Positions 1 through 8,332 of a stretch of 64,000 nucleotides of DNA are shown here, piece by piece. The position numbers and the translations under genes were made by a program. How positions within the stretch are numbered: the first letter of the stretch is position 1; each line of letters starts with the position of its first letter. Source of the DNA: Planctomycetota bacterium (lineage in GTDB: Bacteria > Planctomycetota > Uabimicrobiia > Uabimicrobiales > Uabimicrobiaceae); the NCBI GenBank assembly GCA_029260735.1, contig JAJDCR010000089.1, positions 1-64,000 of the forward strand, written 5' to 3'. The notes under the pieces were generated by a model. That model saw only the letters and a program-made list of their open reading frames with translations. It was not told where the DNA came from and did not search any database.

Positions 1-94
1 CCTGCCGAGCAGGGGATGTGCTTGGCTCTTGATATTGTAATCTAGGCACATCCCCTGCTCGGCAGGAGCCTCGCCCTCCAGGGAACATTGTGCT
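1..94. repeat. Palindromic intergenic repeat (REP-like hairpin)
   Basis: Bases 1-21 and 46-66 are perfect 21-bp inverted arms beginning CCTGCCGAGCAGGGG, with a 24-nt loop. The flank at 67-92 (agcctcgccctccagggaac) reappears as its reverse complement at about 25855-25875, next to the same CCTGCCGAGCAGGGG arm. This is therefore a dispersed family rather than an ordinary terminator. The element may extend left of the window. No T-tract follows the stem on either side. Confidence 0.85.
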
Positions 95-292
95 TAAACA
101 GTTTTCCGATAAGCCTCATTCTATATAGACTTACGGCTTAAGTTGACACATATGGGGCGAAGCCCTAGGAAAACCAAGCCCGGGACAAAACGGCCCTGAA
201 GGGGCGCAACAAAAGTCAACCCCAAACATACCTCGTCATACTACCGTTCCATAATACGAAAGATTTTATCCAAACATTGGTCGAAAATGTGA
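95..292. other. Intergenic stretch with GC-rich palindromic fragment
   Basis: No credible gene is present. Bases 150-215 are markedly richer in GC than their surroundings and hold short inverted arms (GCCCTGAAGGGGC near 193-205, GGGGCGAAGCCC near 155-166). This resembles the dispersed GC-rich intergenic repeats seen in many planctomycete and Bacteroidetes genomes. The resemblance is a recollection, not a search result. Confidence 0.35.
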
Positions 293-892
293 CTAACCCT
301 TTAAAACGCTCACTTTCCCTTCTCGATATTTTTCTGTTGCCGCGACTATTTCTTGGAAAAACTGACAAAAACCTTTTTCTACTTCAGGGCTATAAGCGAG
401 AAATTTTTCTAAGGCTAAAGGAACAGAAAATTTACGTCGACTTCTGCCGTTGATAGTATTTAAAGCTCGTTTAACGCCTGCGAAATTTTGATATTCGACA
501 AAAGAAGGAGCTAAATTTTCCCAAGAATATCCCTCGCGTAAAGGGACACTTTCGGTAGGGTAGTCCCGAAAAATAACTCCCATGTCGTGGGAAAATTGAG
601 AAAGGGAAACCTGGACAAATTGCTCAAAGTTTTTTGCTAAAAAATGGTCGTAAAAAATATCTACGAAAACAGGAGATAGGTGGTGGAAGTCGGGCCAAAA
701 CTTTTGGCAGCTTTTTTTGAACAAAGGATGTCCATCGGTGAACTCATCAATGCAGAGATGTAACTTCCAAGGTTCAGGAAATCTTTCAGGAATACTCCTG
801 CGTTGCTTTTTATCTAAGAGATCGACAATTAAATTACCGACCAAAAAATAAGGTTCTTGGGGGGAAAGAACGCAGTGGGCTAGGAAGTTCAT
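293..892 (-). CDS. ACP phosphodiesterase-like protein (AcpH/DUF479 family)
   Basis: The 199-residue protein begins MNFLAH and carries GNLIVDLL, LCIDEFTDGHP and FYDHFLA. These are the conserved His/Asp blocks of the AcpH acyl-carrier-protein phosphodiesterase family, which is about 190-200 residues. E. coli AcpH removes 4'-phosphopantetheine from ACP; here the activity is inferred from family only. The ATG overlaps the stop of the upstream acyl-CoA dehydrogenase by four bases (ATGA), so the two are very probably translationally coupled. Cytoplasmic, with no signal peptide or membrane helix. A role in carrier-protein turnover linked to an acyl dehydrogenase is a guess from this pairing. A generic HD-like hydrolase is the alternative. 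Confidence 0.75.
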   Translation of the reverse strand: MNFLAHCVLSPQEPYFLVGNLIVDLLDKKQRRSIPERFPEPWKLHLCIDEFTDGHPLFKKSCQKFWPDFHHLSPVFVDIFYDHFLAKNFEQFVQVSLSQFSHDMGVIFRDYPTESVPLREGYSWENLAPSFVEYQNFAGVKRALNTINGRSRRKFSVPLALEKFLAYSPEVEKGFCQFFQEIVAATEKYREGKVSVLKG

Positions 893-2058
893 GGCTTGGA
901 TCGTTTCTTTTCTTGGTGCAATCGAAGAAGTTGGTTGAAGATATTTGTCTTATGCATCTCCATGGTTCCTCCTACGCTCATAAACCCTAAGGCATCACGG
1001 ACCATTCTGGAGACTTCTCCCTCTAAGTAGCCATTGCTTCCAAAAAGAGCTTGTAGGTGCTGAGTTCCTGTAATAAAGGATTCGCTTCCTGCTAGTTTGG
1101 CGATAGAGGATGTCATCCAAGCTTCGGGGTTTTTTGTTAGGAGTTGATCTAAAGCTACGTAGGAGAGCCACTTTCCCTTTTCCATTCCCATTTTCATTTC
1201 TACGATACGATTCTGGACGTACTGGAGGTCTTTGAGTTTTTGTTGAAAGGAGGAACGTTCGTGGATAAAGTCTATCGCTTTTTCAAATAGTGGCTCCATT
1301 AAGGTTACTGCCGTTAGGGAGTAATATAGCCGATCAATGGAGACTACATTGATTAGGGCACTCAGCCCTTTGCCCGGAGCTCCGAGGACTTGCTTTTCGG
1401 AAAGTTCTATGTTGTGAAACTTTAGCCAACTGGTGGGAAGGGTGCGGTTGCCCATTTTGGCTTGGGGCTCTCCTCGTTCTAGTCCAGGAGTATCTTTATC
1501 TACTAAAAAAAGGGTGGTTTCGCTTTTTCCTACTCCAGGAGTTTTACTGACGACCAAAATAAAATCCGCCTTGGGAGCATGGGCAATGTTCCACTTTTCT
1601 CCGCTGAGACGGAAATTCTCTCCTTCTCGGTGAGCAGTTGTCTTTAGGGAACGAATATCTGTACCGGTATGAGGTTCGGCAATCGCAGTCGCACTAATAT
1701 CTCCTCCTAAGATTTTAGGGAAATACTTTTGTTTTTGCTCTTCTGTTCCATACAAAGAGAGACCTCTGACCATGCCTAACTGAGAGACAAGGGTCAGTAA
1801 AAAACCGCTGTCCATAGCCCGAGAAGCTATTCCCTCTATGGCGGCGGTAAAATCCCACCAATTATCTCCTTTTCCTCCGTACTCTCTGGGAATGATCATT
1901 TCCCAAAAATCTGTTTGGCAAAGTTCTTTCCAGGATTGCTCATCAAATTCGTTCTTCTCAAATAAAGGCAGGGATCTTTTTGCCACTGTTTCTCCAAAAG
2001 AAGCATACTTTTCTCTCAACTTGATCTGCTCTTCATTCCAAGAAAAATCCATCGACAA
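889..2058 (-). CDS. Acyl-CoA dehydrogenase family flavoprotein
   Basis: At 389 residues this has normal family length. The N-terminal helical domain includes PREYGGKG. The middle beta domain has AIAEPHTGTDIRSLKTTA (flavin/substrate loop) and GEKWNIAHAPKADF. The C-terminal domain contains FGSNGYLEGEVSRMVRDA. Oddity: where medium-chain enzymes have the catalytic Glu in YEGT, this protein has VGGT. At the alternative helix-G position used by isovaleryl-CoA dehydrogenase it has Asp (SIDRLYY) instead of Glu. It may use Asp as base, act on an unusual or ACP-bound acyl group, or be a non-dehydrogenating homologue. It is the first gene of a two-gene unit with the AcpH-like gene and is separated from the upstream lipoprotein by a terminator. 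Confidence 0.85.
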   Translation of the reverse strand: MSMDFSWNEEQIKLREKYASFGETVAKRSLPLFEKNEFDEQSWKELCQTDFWEMIIPREYGGKGDNWWDFTAAIEGIASRAMDSGFLLTLVSQLGMVRGLSLYGTEEQKQKYFPKILGGDISATAIAEPHTGTDIRSLKTTAHREGENFRLSGEKWNIAHAPKADFILVVSKTPGVGKSETTLFLVDKDTPGLERGEPQAKMGNRTLPTSWLKFHNIELSEKQVLGAPGKGLSALINVVSIDRLYYSLTAVTLMEPLFEKAIDFIHERSSFQQKLKDLQYVQNRIVEMKMGMEKGKWLSYVALDQLLTKNPEAWMTSSIAKLAGSESFITGTQHLQALFGSNGYLEGEVSRMVRDALGFMSVGGTMEMHKTNIFNQLLRLHQEKKRSKP

Positions 2059-2080
2059 CTCCTCTTTTTCTGTTTCTATA

Positions 2081-2107
2081 AAAAATAGGGCACCTTTGGG
2101 GTGCCCT
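2081..2107 (-). terminator. Rho-independent terminator of the lipoprotein gene
   Basis: AGGGCACC (2087-2094) pairs with GGTGCCCT (2100-2107) around a five-base loop. Read on the minus strand, the stem is followed by ATTTTTTAT. It sits between the lipoprotein stop at 2130 and the acyl-CoA dehydrogenase start at 2058, so these are separate transcripts. Confidence 0.8.
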
Positions 2108-2129
2108 TAATGATCGATGATAATCTAAA

Positions 2130-2675
2130 TTAAAGACTACGACGGTTTCTTGCAATCACCTGACCTCGGCGATCTAGAATTTGAATCTCAAAAGCCGAGG
2201 TGTCTCCCACCGGATATTTTGCTCGGAAATTAACGTTGGAACCATCTTGGCAGCTATGAGAATCCAGAGGATAAAGCTCTCCATGAGAGGAAACGCGGTT
2301 TAAAATAGCTCGGCTTGCGTATCGTCCTTTCACTTGGATAGAAATTTTTGCTTTGGGCTCAAAAAAGTTTCCTCCGCCCACATCCCAACTGGTAACAATA
2401 ATTTGGGCATAGTGCTTTTTATAATGGTTCTTGTGCTTTCCGTAGTTTGGGTCGTAAGGGTCGTAGCCTCCGCCGTGATTCTTGTTTTTATTGTAATGCT
2501 TGTTATGATTTTTATTATAATTCTTGTTATGATTTTTATTGTTTCCGTAGCCAGAATCATAGGGATCATGATCGTCGCTGTAGCTAGTCTCACTGTATGT
2601 TCGGTGACGAGTTTCAATGATACAACCGGGCACGATTAAACAAATGAGTAAAAGAAAAATAAATAGTTTACTCAT
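2130..2675 (-). CDS. Secreted lipoprotein with Asn/Lys/His/Gly/Tyr-rich linker
   Basis: The 181-residue protein has a hydrophobic N-terminus ending in a lipobox (LIVPGC, acylated Cys18), predicting a lipid-anchored extracytoplasmic protein. Residues about 35-85 are low-complexity, built from NKNHNKNYNK-type repeats broken by DPYD and PNYG turns. The last 90 residues form a compact beta-rich domain (WDVGGGNFFEPKAKISIQVKG through ARNRRSL) that I do not recognise. The repetitive DNA creates spurious open frames on both strands here. A role in envelope adhesion or metal binding (many His) is possible but unsupported. It is monocistronic, with its own terminator at 2081-2107. Confidence 0.75.
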   Translation of the reverse strand: MSKLFIFLLLICLIVPGCIIETRHRTYSETSYSDDHDPYDSGYGNNKNHNKNYNKNHNKHYNKNKNHGGGYDPYDPNYGKHKNHYKKHYAQIIVTSWDVGGGNFFEPKAKISIQVKGRYASRAILNRVSSHGELYPLDSHSCQDGSNVNFRAKYPVGDTSAFEIQILDRRGQVIARNRRSL

Positions 2676-2847
2676 GGGAATCTCCTTGTCTTAGTTTAGT
2701 AAAAATGTTGAAAAGGTCTGTCTAGTTAAAGTATCCCTTGCTTTTGAAGAAAAACAAAGCTTTTTTTGAAATTTGCTGATTTTTCCTTAAAAAATAGGCT
2801 GGATCTTGTCAACTGAGTGTAGTTATAATAAAACCGATATATGATTG

Positions 2848-2863
2848 CACCGAAATTTCGGTG
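2848..2863. promoter_or_regulatory. 16-bp perfect palindrome between divergent genes
   Basis: CACCGAAATTTCGGTG is a perfect 8+8 palindrome 31 bp upstream of the sigma-54 activator start and about 170 bp upstream of the divergent lipoprotein gene. It looks like a dimeric repressor or activator site, possibly autoregulatory. A factor-independent terminator is less likely because there is no loop. Confidence 0.5.
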
Positions 2864-2894
2864 TTTTATTGAACTCATTCAGAAATAGGTTTTA

Positions 2895-4427
2895 GTGAAA
2901 AAAATGAAGATAGATCTTTCTAATTATTTAACTTTGAGTCCTGAGCGAACAATGGAAATTGTTCTGGATGCTATTGGTACAGTAGTTCCTTACGAGCTAG
3001 CGGTTGTCCTAAGTTTAGAGAAAGGAAGTCTTCTAAAAGTACGATGTGCCCAAGGGACTCTTTACACTCCTCGATTAGAGCACCATACTATTTGCTTAAA
3101 AGAACGACCAGAGCTAGGAAAAATTGTTGAAGCAGGAGAAGTTAAACTATTTGACGAAGAAGACGACAATCATCATCAAGACACTTATCATGACATAATT
3201 GATCTACCGAGCGGACATTCGTGTATGGTTGCGCCTTTACATGTAGAAGGAAAGATATTGGGAATTTTAACTTTGGATAATTCCCAGTGTAATATTTTTA
3301 AACCAGAAATCGTCGAATTAACAAAAACTCTCGCTAAAATTATTGCTTTGGCTTTGGCCCAAACCTTAGCTGCTAATGCGCTCCAAAGTGAAAGAGATGT
3401 TCTTCTCTATGAGAGAAATGCCCTTTTGCAGGATTTAGTGCACGTGGGAAGTTTAATAGGAACATCTCCTCCCTGGCTCTCCGTTTTGGAAAAAATCCGC
3501 CTTGTTGCTTCCACTGATTCTCCTGTTATTATTATTGGTGAAACAGGGACAGGTAAAGAGCAAGTTGCTCGGGCTGTTCATTCTTTATCTAATCGGGCGA
3601 ATCGTCCTTTTATTGCCCTAAACTGTTCTGCTCTTCAAAGTAATTTGGCAGAAAGTGAGCTCTTTGGTCATGAAAAAGGAGCATTTACAGGGGCGGTATC
3701 GCGTCGTAAGGGGCGTTTTGAGCTGGCCCATGGAGGAACTCTTTTTCTTGATGAGATAGCAGATCTTCCTTTGGATATACAACCTAAGCTTTTAAGGACT
3801 TTACAAGAAGAGACTTTCGATCGGGTGGGAGGAGAGGTTTCTCTTCGCTCAGATGTTCGTATTATTTGCGCCACTCACGTCCATCTACCCCAAGCAATTG
3901 AGCAGGGGAAATTTCGCGAAGATCTTTTTTATCGTCTCAATGTATTTCCTATTTCTCTTCCTCCTTTGAGAGATCGTAAAGACGACGTTCTCTTATTAGC
4001 TAACCATTTCTTGGTAAAGCTAGCCAAGAAGTTTCAAAAAGAAAGATTTATTCTTTCTCCGTCAGCAGTAAAGTATTTGAAATCTCAAAAATGGACGGGA
4101 AATGTGAGAGAGTTACAAAATATCATGGAGCGAGCTGCTATTGTTTGTGCAGGGGAGATCCTAGAAGTGACACATTTAAGTGGAGAAACTCCTTACTTAA
4201 GGACGATTTCGCCCACGAAAAGTAACTTAATTTCCAGCTCTCAGAATTTTTCTTCTTTGGATCAATCTATCTGCGAGCACATTGAAAAAGCTCTCCATAT
4301 ATCCCAGGGGAAAATTTATGGAGAGGATGGTGCTGCTAATTTATTAGGTCTCAAACCAACTACTCTCCAAAGTAAAATACGAAAATACGGAATCGATTCC
4401 AACGCACGTAGAAAAAAACAAAGGTAG
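2895..4427 (+). CDS. Sigma-54-dependent transcriptional activator (GAF-AAA+-Fis HTH)
   Basis: The 510-residue protein has three parts. Residues ~15-160 form a GAF-type sensor domain. Residues ~185-420 form the AAA+ core, with Walker A GETGTGKE (~215), the sigma-54 contact loop GAFTGA within ELFGHEKGAFTGA (~262) and Walker B GGTLFLDEI (~283). Residues ~465-508 form a Fis-type helix-turn-helix (GAANLLGLKPTTLQSKIRKY). The intact GAFTGA loop argues it really activates RNA polymerase-sigma-54. GTG at 2895 is chosen because AGG at 2887 is spaced five bases from it; ATG at 2904 is the alternative. The next gene, a Clp-like ATPase, starts 10 bp downstream, so the pair is an operon. The effector sensed by the GAF domain is unknown. 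Confidence 0.92.
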   Translation: MKKMKIDLSNYLTLSPERTMEIVLDAIGTVVPYELAVVLSLEKGSLLKVRCAQGTLYTPRLEHHTICLKERPELGKIVEAGEVKLFDEEDDNHHQDTYHDIIDLPSGHSCMVAPLHVEGKILGILTLDNSQCNIFKPEIVELTKTLAKIIALALAQTLAANALQSERDVLLYERNALLQDLVHVGSLIGTSPPWLSVLEKIRLVASTDSPVIIIGETGTGKEQVARAVHSLSNRANRPFIALNCSALQSNLAESELFGHEKGAFTGAVSRRKGRFELAHGGTLFLDEIADLPLDIQPKLLRTLQEETFDRVGGEVSLRSDVRIICATHVHLPQAIEQGKFREDLFYRLNVFPISLPPLRDRKDDVLLLANHFLVKLAKKFQKERFILSPSAVKYLKSQKWTGNVRELQNIMERAAIVCAGEILEVTHLSGETPYLRTISPTKSNLISSSQNFSSLDQSICEHIEKALHISQGKIYGEDGAANLLGLKPTTLQSKIRKYGIDSNARRKKQR

Positions 4428-4437
4428 GAAAGTTTTT

Positions 4438-7400
4438 ATGCAATTCAATATTCCCATTTTTGTGGAAAAGAACTCTAAGAATATTTTTTGTCTTCGTCCT
4501 CTCCTTTTTCAAGCGCCCTTTACTCAACATGCGAAGCTACGTGAAGGAATTTTGGCGCTGAGTAAGGAGCTTCGACCTTTTCTTCGTCAATGCTCTCAAG
4601 ACAAACTCTGGGGGCAGGGTTTTTTTTGTGAATTCCATTCGGAAAAGATGGAGCTTTCTTTTCATTGGAAAAAAAGATTGGTCAAAGAAAAGTTCTTTGT
4701 TGTTTCTTTTAAAACTTTAGGTCGAACAGTGGCCTTTCTTCCTAAATTACAAGACGTTTGGTTCGTGGTAGAAAGAGGAGAAAGTCTTAGAGAGCGGAGC
4801 AGTGAAGTATTACAAAAGGTCTTTCATAACTTGGAGAATAATCCTAAAGACTACGCTAGTTTAAAGAGTGCCTGGATTTACCCTCTTTCCTTAGATGTTC
4901 AAATTCCTTCTAAAATAGGAGACCCTGCTCCTAAATTCTCTCAAATTATTTTTGGAATGGGCAGTGAACGTAAGTTTGTCGGATGGGAAGAGCTTGAAAA
5001 AACAGGAGAATGTTTAAATCACCTTTATCCCGAAGATCTTCCTCGGGCTTATTTTCGAGAACAGTTGGTCGAAGAGATTTATCCTCTTTTAACGGAGCAC
5101 AACGATCCTATTCTTTTGGTCGGGCCCAGAGGTTGTGGGAAAACAGCCATTGTTCAGGAAATTGTTTATCGTTTTGAGGAAAGCCGAAAAACTCACCGTC
5201 GCCGTTCCAAGAAAAAGACTTGGCTTCTATTTCCTCAGAGGATAGTTGCTGGTATGATGTACTTAGGAGAATGGCAACAGCGTTTTCTTGCTATTTTAGA
5301 CTACCTTCAAGAGAAAAATCATATTCTGTTTTTCGACAACCTTCTAGGACTTTTTCAAAATGGTGACACCACTAGAAAAGGTAGCTCTCTAGGACATTTC
5401 TTAAAGCAATATATGGATGGCAAAAATCTTTCTGTTGTCGCTGAAATTACTCCCGAGGAATTTCGGATTATCCAAGAAGAAGACAAAGGGTTTATCGATT
5501 CCTTTAAGGTATTTCATATTCCTCCCGTAAATGAAGTGAATACTCTGCAAATTCTTATTCACCACTCTAGAGTTTTAGAAGATCGTTATCGCTGTACTAT
5601 TGAAGCCCTTGCTTTTCAGCCTATTTTAAATTTAACTCGGCGCTACCTTCGCCAATCTGTTTTCCCTGGAAAAGCGGTGCAGTTTTTGAGTCGCTTAACT
5701 CGAAAATATTCGGGAGAAAAGATTAGTGAAAAAATCGTTCTCCAAGATTTCTCTGAAATGAGCGGCTTTTCTGTGGGATTTCTAGACTCATCTATTCGTC
5801 TTTCCCGAGAAGAAATTGAAAAAAATCTCCAAGAAAAAGTAATTGGGCAAAGCAATGCAGTGAAAGCTCTAACTGACAGCATTATTATTGCAAAAGCCGC
5901 GATCCAAGATGCCCAAAGGCCCTTAGGCTCTTTCCTTTTTTTGGGAACAACAGGAGTGGGGAAAACAGAGATGGCCAAGGCAGCTGCTTCTTATCTCTTT
6001 ACTGACGAAAGCTTTTTAATTCGCTTTGATATGAATGAGTTTATCGAGGCTGAGAGCGTCACTCGTTTGATCGGAACTCTCTATCGTCCAGATGGACTTT
6101 TAACTAACCCTATCCAGCAAAAACCTTTTGCGGTGATTCTTTTTGACGAAGTTGAAAAAGCCCATCCTTACGTTTTTGATCTTCTCTTACAAGTTTTGGG
6201 AGAAGGGCGTTTAACCGATGCTGCTGGTCGAGTAGCTGACTTTTGTAACTGCATCATTATCATGACTTCCAATTTGGGAGCAGGAAAAGCCCAAAATAAA
6301 ATTGGTCTAAAAACGGGCTCTGAGGACAACTCTGAAATTTACCAAGAAGCTGCCCAAAAGTTTTTTCGTCCCGAGTTTTTTAATCGCATTGATCAAGTGG
6401 TTCCTTTTTCTTCGCTTGACCGTCCCTCTTTGCAAAAAATAGCTAGCATCCTCATCCGTAAAGTTTTTTCCCGAGAAGGCCTTGTTCGCCGACAAATTTT
6501 ACTCAATGTCGACCAAGGTGTTATCGATTTAGTTGTGCGCAAAGGCTATCATCCTGAGCTAGGAGCACGACCTCTAAAGCGTGCCATCGAAAAACATATT
6601 GCCCTTCCTCTTTCTTTACACTTAGCCCAAAATAAAACCTCTCTTCCTGCTATTATTAATATCACCTGCCAAAAAGAGAATGTTGATATATCCTTTCATT
6701 TATTAAAAGAAAAAGAGCAAAAAGAAAGTCTTTTTTTCAGTAAACAGATCAATCCTGAAACGATCCATAAGTACGCCCTTTCTCTGAAAGAGATGGTCGG
6801 AGAAAAAATCACTCGGCTGGAGACTTTTGCTGGAGAAAGCATACCTTTAGAAAAACTCGAAGAAGAAGACTATGATGTCATGTTTTTAAAAGAAGAAGGG
6901 CTTGAACTCTTGCCTCAACTGGAAGATTTTATCGAAAAAAGTGAACCACGTCCTGATCGACATGTTCTCTTTACCAGCCGAGCGACAAAAAGAAAAATTG
7001 ATGTTCGTCGAGATTGGGGGGGTAATGTTTTAGAGAGAGTCGCAGAAGCCTATGAGAAGGGAAAAGAAGTTCATCAAGTTCTGATTGAATGGTCAGAAGA
7101 GATGCCCAAAGAGGACGAATTGCAAGAAAACCTCCGCCAACTCACTTCCCAAGTTTGCCTTTGGCAAACGGGCATCGAATACCTCAAAAACTCTACGGAA
7201 AACGAAGTTTTCCTAATCATCGAATCCCTCGCTGATCAGCGAGGGAAAGAAGAGCTAGCTCAACTTCTCAAAACATATGAAGAATTGGCTCAAAAATGTA
7301 AATACTCTTTTTTTGCTTGGAAAAAGAAAGGTTCTGATCAAACCGCCCATGTTATAATTAAAGGTCCCGGAGTCAAATTGATTTTTGAAAAGGAAGTCGG

Positions 7401-7668
7401 AATTCATTTGTTTTTTCAAATGGAAGGTAAGTTTATCCCTCTGAAAGTAGAAACTCTTTCTGCTCCTCAATCTCCAAACTTAGAAGATTGGGACTATCCG
7501 CATTGGCGAAAGCGTATACCAAAGGAAGAGTTTATCCCTGTTACCAGAATAGTCGATCCACGAAATGTTATTTATGATTGTCGTACAGGACTTGTTTTAG
7601 AAGATAAAATTTCCGGAGAGATTTTGCTTGAGATTCTATCAGCAGATTTTGAATGGCCTGAGGATTAG
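4438..7668 (+). CDS. ClpA/ClpC-like tandem AAA+ ATPase with extra N- and C-terminal regions
   Basis: This 1076-residue protein has an unrecognised ~195-residue N-terminus. AAA-1 carries Walker A GPRGCGKT (~229), but Walker B is ILFFDN instead of DE, and the arginine-finger segment reads FIDSFKVF where ClpB has ERRFQ. AAA-1 therefore looks catalytically impaired. AAA-2 is intact: GTTGVGKT (~502), ILFDEVEKAHP (~567), sensor 1 MTSNLGA, RPEFFNRID and sensor 2 GARPLKRAI. An IGL tripeptide at 622-624 sits where ClpA and ClpC carry the ClpP-docking loop. There is no ClpB-type coiled-coil M-domain. About 360 residues of charged, unrecognised sequence follow AAA-2. It lies 10 bp after the sigma-54 activator. 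An unfoldase feeding ClpP is the inference; a ClpB-like remodeler is the alternative. Confidence 0.85.
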   Translation: MQFNIPIFVEKNSKNIFCLRPLLFQAPFTQHAKLREGILALSKELRPFLRQCSQDKLWGQGFFCEFHSEKMELSFHWKKRLVKEKFFVVSFKTLGRTVAFLPKLQDVWFVVERGESLRERSSEVLQKVFHNLENNPKDYASLKSAWIYPLSLDVQIPSKIGDPAPKFSQIIFGMGSERKFVGWEELEKTGECLNHLYPEDLPRAYFREQLVEEIYPLLTEHNDPILLVGPRGCGKTAIVQEIVYRFEESRKTHRRRSKKKTWLLFPQRIVAGMMYLGEWQQRFLAILDYLQEKNHILFFDNLLGLFQNGDTTRKGSSLGHFLKQYMDGKNLSVVAEITPEEFRIIQEEDKGFIDSFKVFHIPPVNEVNTLQILIHHSRVLEDRYRCTIEALAFQPILNLTRRYLRQSVFPGKAVQFLSRLTRKYSGEKISEKIVLQDFSEMSGFSVGFLDSSIRLSREEIEKNLQEKVIGQSNAVKALTDSIIIAKAAIQDAQRPLGSFLFLGTTGVGKTEMAKAAASYLFTDESFLIRFDMNEFIEAESVTRLIGTLYRPDGLLTNPIQQKPFAVILFDEVEKAHPYVFDLLLQVLGEGRLTDAAGRVADFCNCIIIMTSNLGAGKAQNKIGLKTGSEDNSEIYQEAAQKFFRPEFFNRIDQVVPFSSLDRPSLQKIASILIRKVFSREGLVRRQILLNVDQGVIDLVVRKGYHPELGARPLKRAIEKHIALPLSLHLAQNKTSLPAIINITCQKENVDISFHLLKEKEQKESLFFSKQINPETIHKYALSLKEMVGEKITRLETFAGESIPLEKLEEEDYDVMFLKEEGLELLPQLEDFIEKSEPRPDRHVLFTSRATKRKIDVRRDWGGNVLERVAEAYEKGKEVHQVLIEWSEEMPKEDELQENLRQLTSQVCLWQTGIEYLKNSTENEVFLIIESLADQRGKEELAQLLKTYEELAQKCKYSFFAWKKKGSDQTAHVIIKGPGVKLIFEKEVGIHLFFQMEGKFIPLKVETLSAPQSPNLEDWDYPHWRKRIPKEEFIPVTRIVDPRNVIYDCRTGLVLEDKISGEILLEILSADFEWPED

Positions 7669-7691
7669 GAACAAAAAAAAGGAAAAAGAAA

Positions 7692-8132
7692 ATGAAAGAA
7701 AAAGAAAACAATCTCAAAAATTTTTTTAATAGTGTTGGGTTTTCCGCTGCTCTCATGGCGGGATTTTCCTTTAGCGGCATCCTTGAACTTCGTTCATGGA
7801 TACCTAGCAATTTCAATCATATTCCCTATCTTAAGGAAGCGACCTTGTTTTTTATGGTGGCCTCTTTTGTGATTTTTTTAATGCCTGTTCTTTTGAATAT
7901 GTGTTTTTTGAATATTAGAGTTGATTCTCCCGAAAAGATAAAAGCTCTTCGGAAAGTCCAACTCTACTACACTCTTCTTATCGGAGCAGGGGTAGGATGC
8001 CTAGAGGGGGCTCTTTATCTTTTTATGCTAGGAACCTTTCCCTTTGTTTTGACTTGCGGGGTTTTGGTTTTGATAATTCTCTCCTTAATTACGGTTTTAG
8101 TTATAATGAGAAGGTTAAAAAATCTCCAGTAA
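7692..8132 (+). CDS. Small four-helix membrane protein, unknown function
   Basis: The 146-residue protein has four hydrophobic stretches (about residues 14-30, 50-75, 92-112 and 115-138) and short charged ends (MKEKENNLKN at the start, MRRLKNLQ at the end). I do not recognise the family. It starts 23 bp after the Clp-like ATPase, with AAAGGAAAAAGAAA as ribosome-binding region, so it is likely the third gene of the sigma-54 activator operon and could be a membrane partner of the ATPase. The bidirectional terminator at 8272-8332 ends the unit. Confidence 0.65.
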   Translation: MKEKENNLKNFFNSVGFSAALMAGFSFSGILELRSWIPSNFNHIPYLKEATLFFMVASFVIFLMPVLLNMCFLNIRVDSPEKIKALRKVQLYYTLLIGAGVGCLEGALYLFMLGTFPFVLTCGVLVLIILSLITVLVIMRRLKNLQ

Positions 8133-8271
8133 TGAATCGAAAACAACTTTACGGTATGCTCCGCTCTTACATTATCTACTATGCTCTCCTTTGAGTTTTT
8201 ACCTATAACAACTCAGTTGGCAATGGAATGCGTAGACTATCTGGAATCTCTCGAATGGTATGAATATAACT

Positions 8272-8332
8272 AGAAAATTCTGATTCTTGAAAGATATCCC
8301 TGAAAAATATCTTTCAAGAATCAAAATTTTCT
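8272..8332. terminator. Long AT-rich bidirectional terminator hairpin
   Basis: AGAAAATTCTGATTCTTGAA-type left arm (8272-8297) pairs over about 26 bp, with a minor mismatch, with 8307-8332 around a nine-base loop. It sits between convergent genes and its right arm touches the stop codon of the minus-strand gene (8331-8333). Confidence 0.75.

Noticed and set aside
2330..2639. Open frames on both strands across the lipoprotein gene
   Set aside because: They result from the low-complexity Asn/Lys/His linker. Only the 2130-2675 frame has a signal peptide with lipobox, a terminator and a structured domain.
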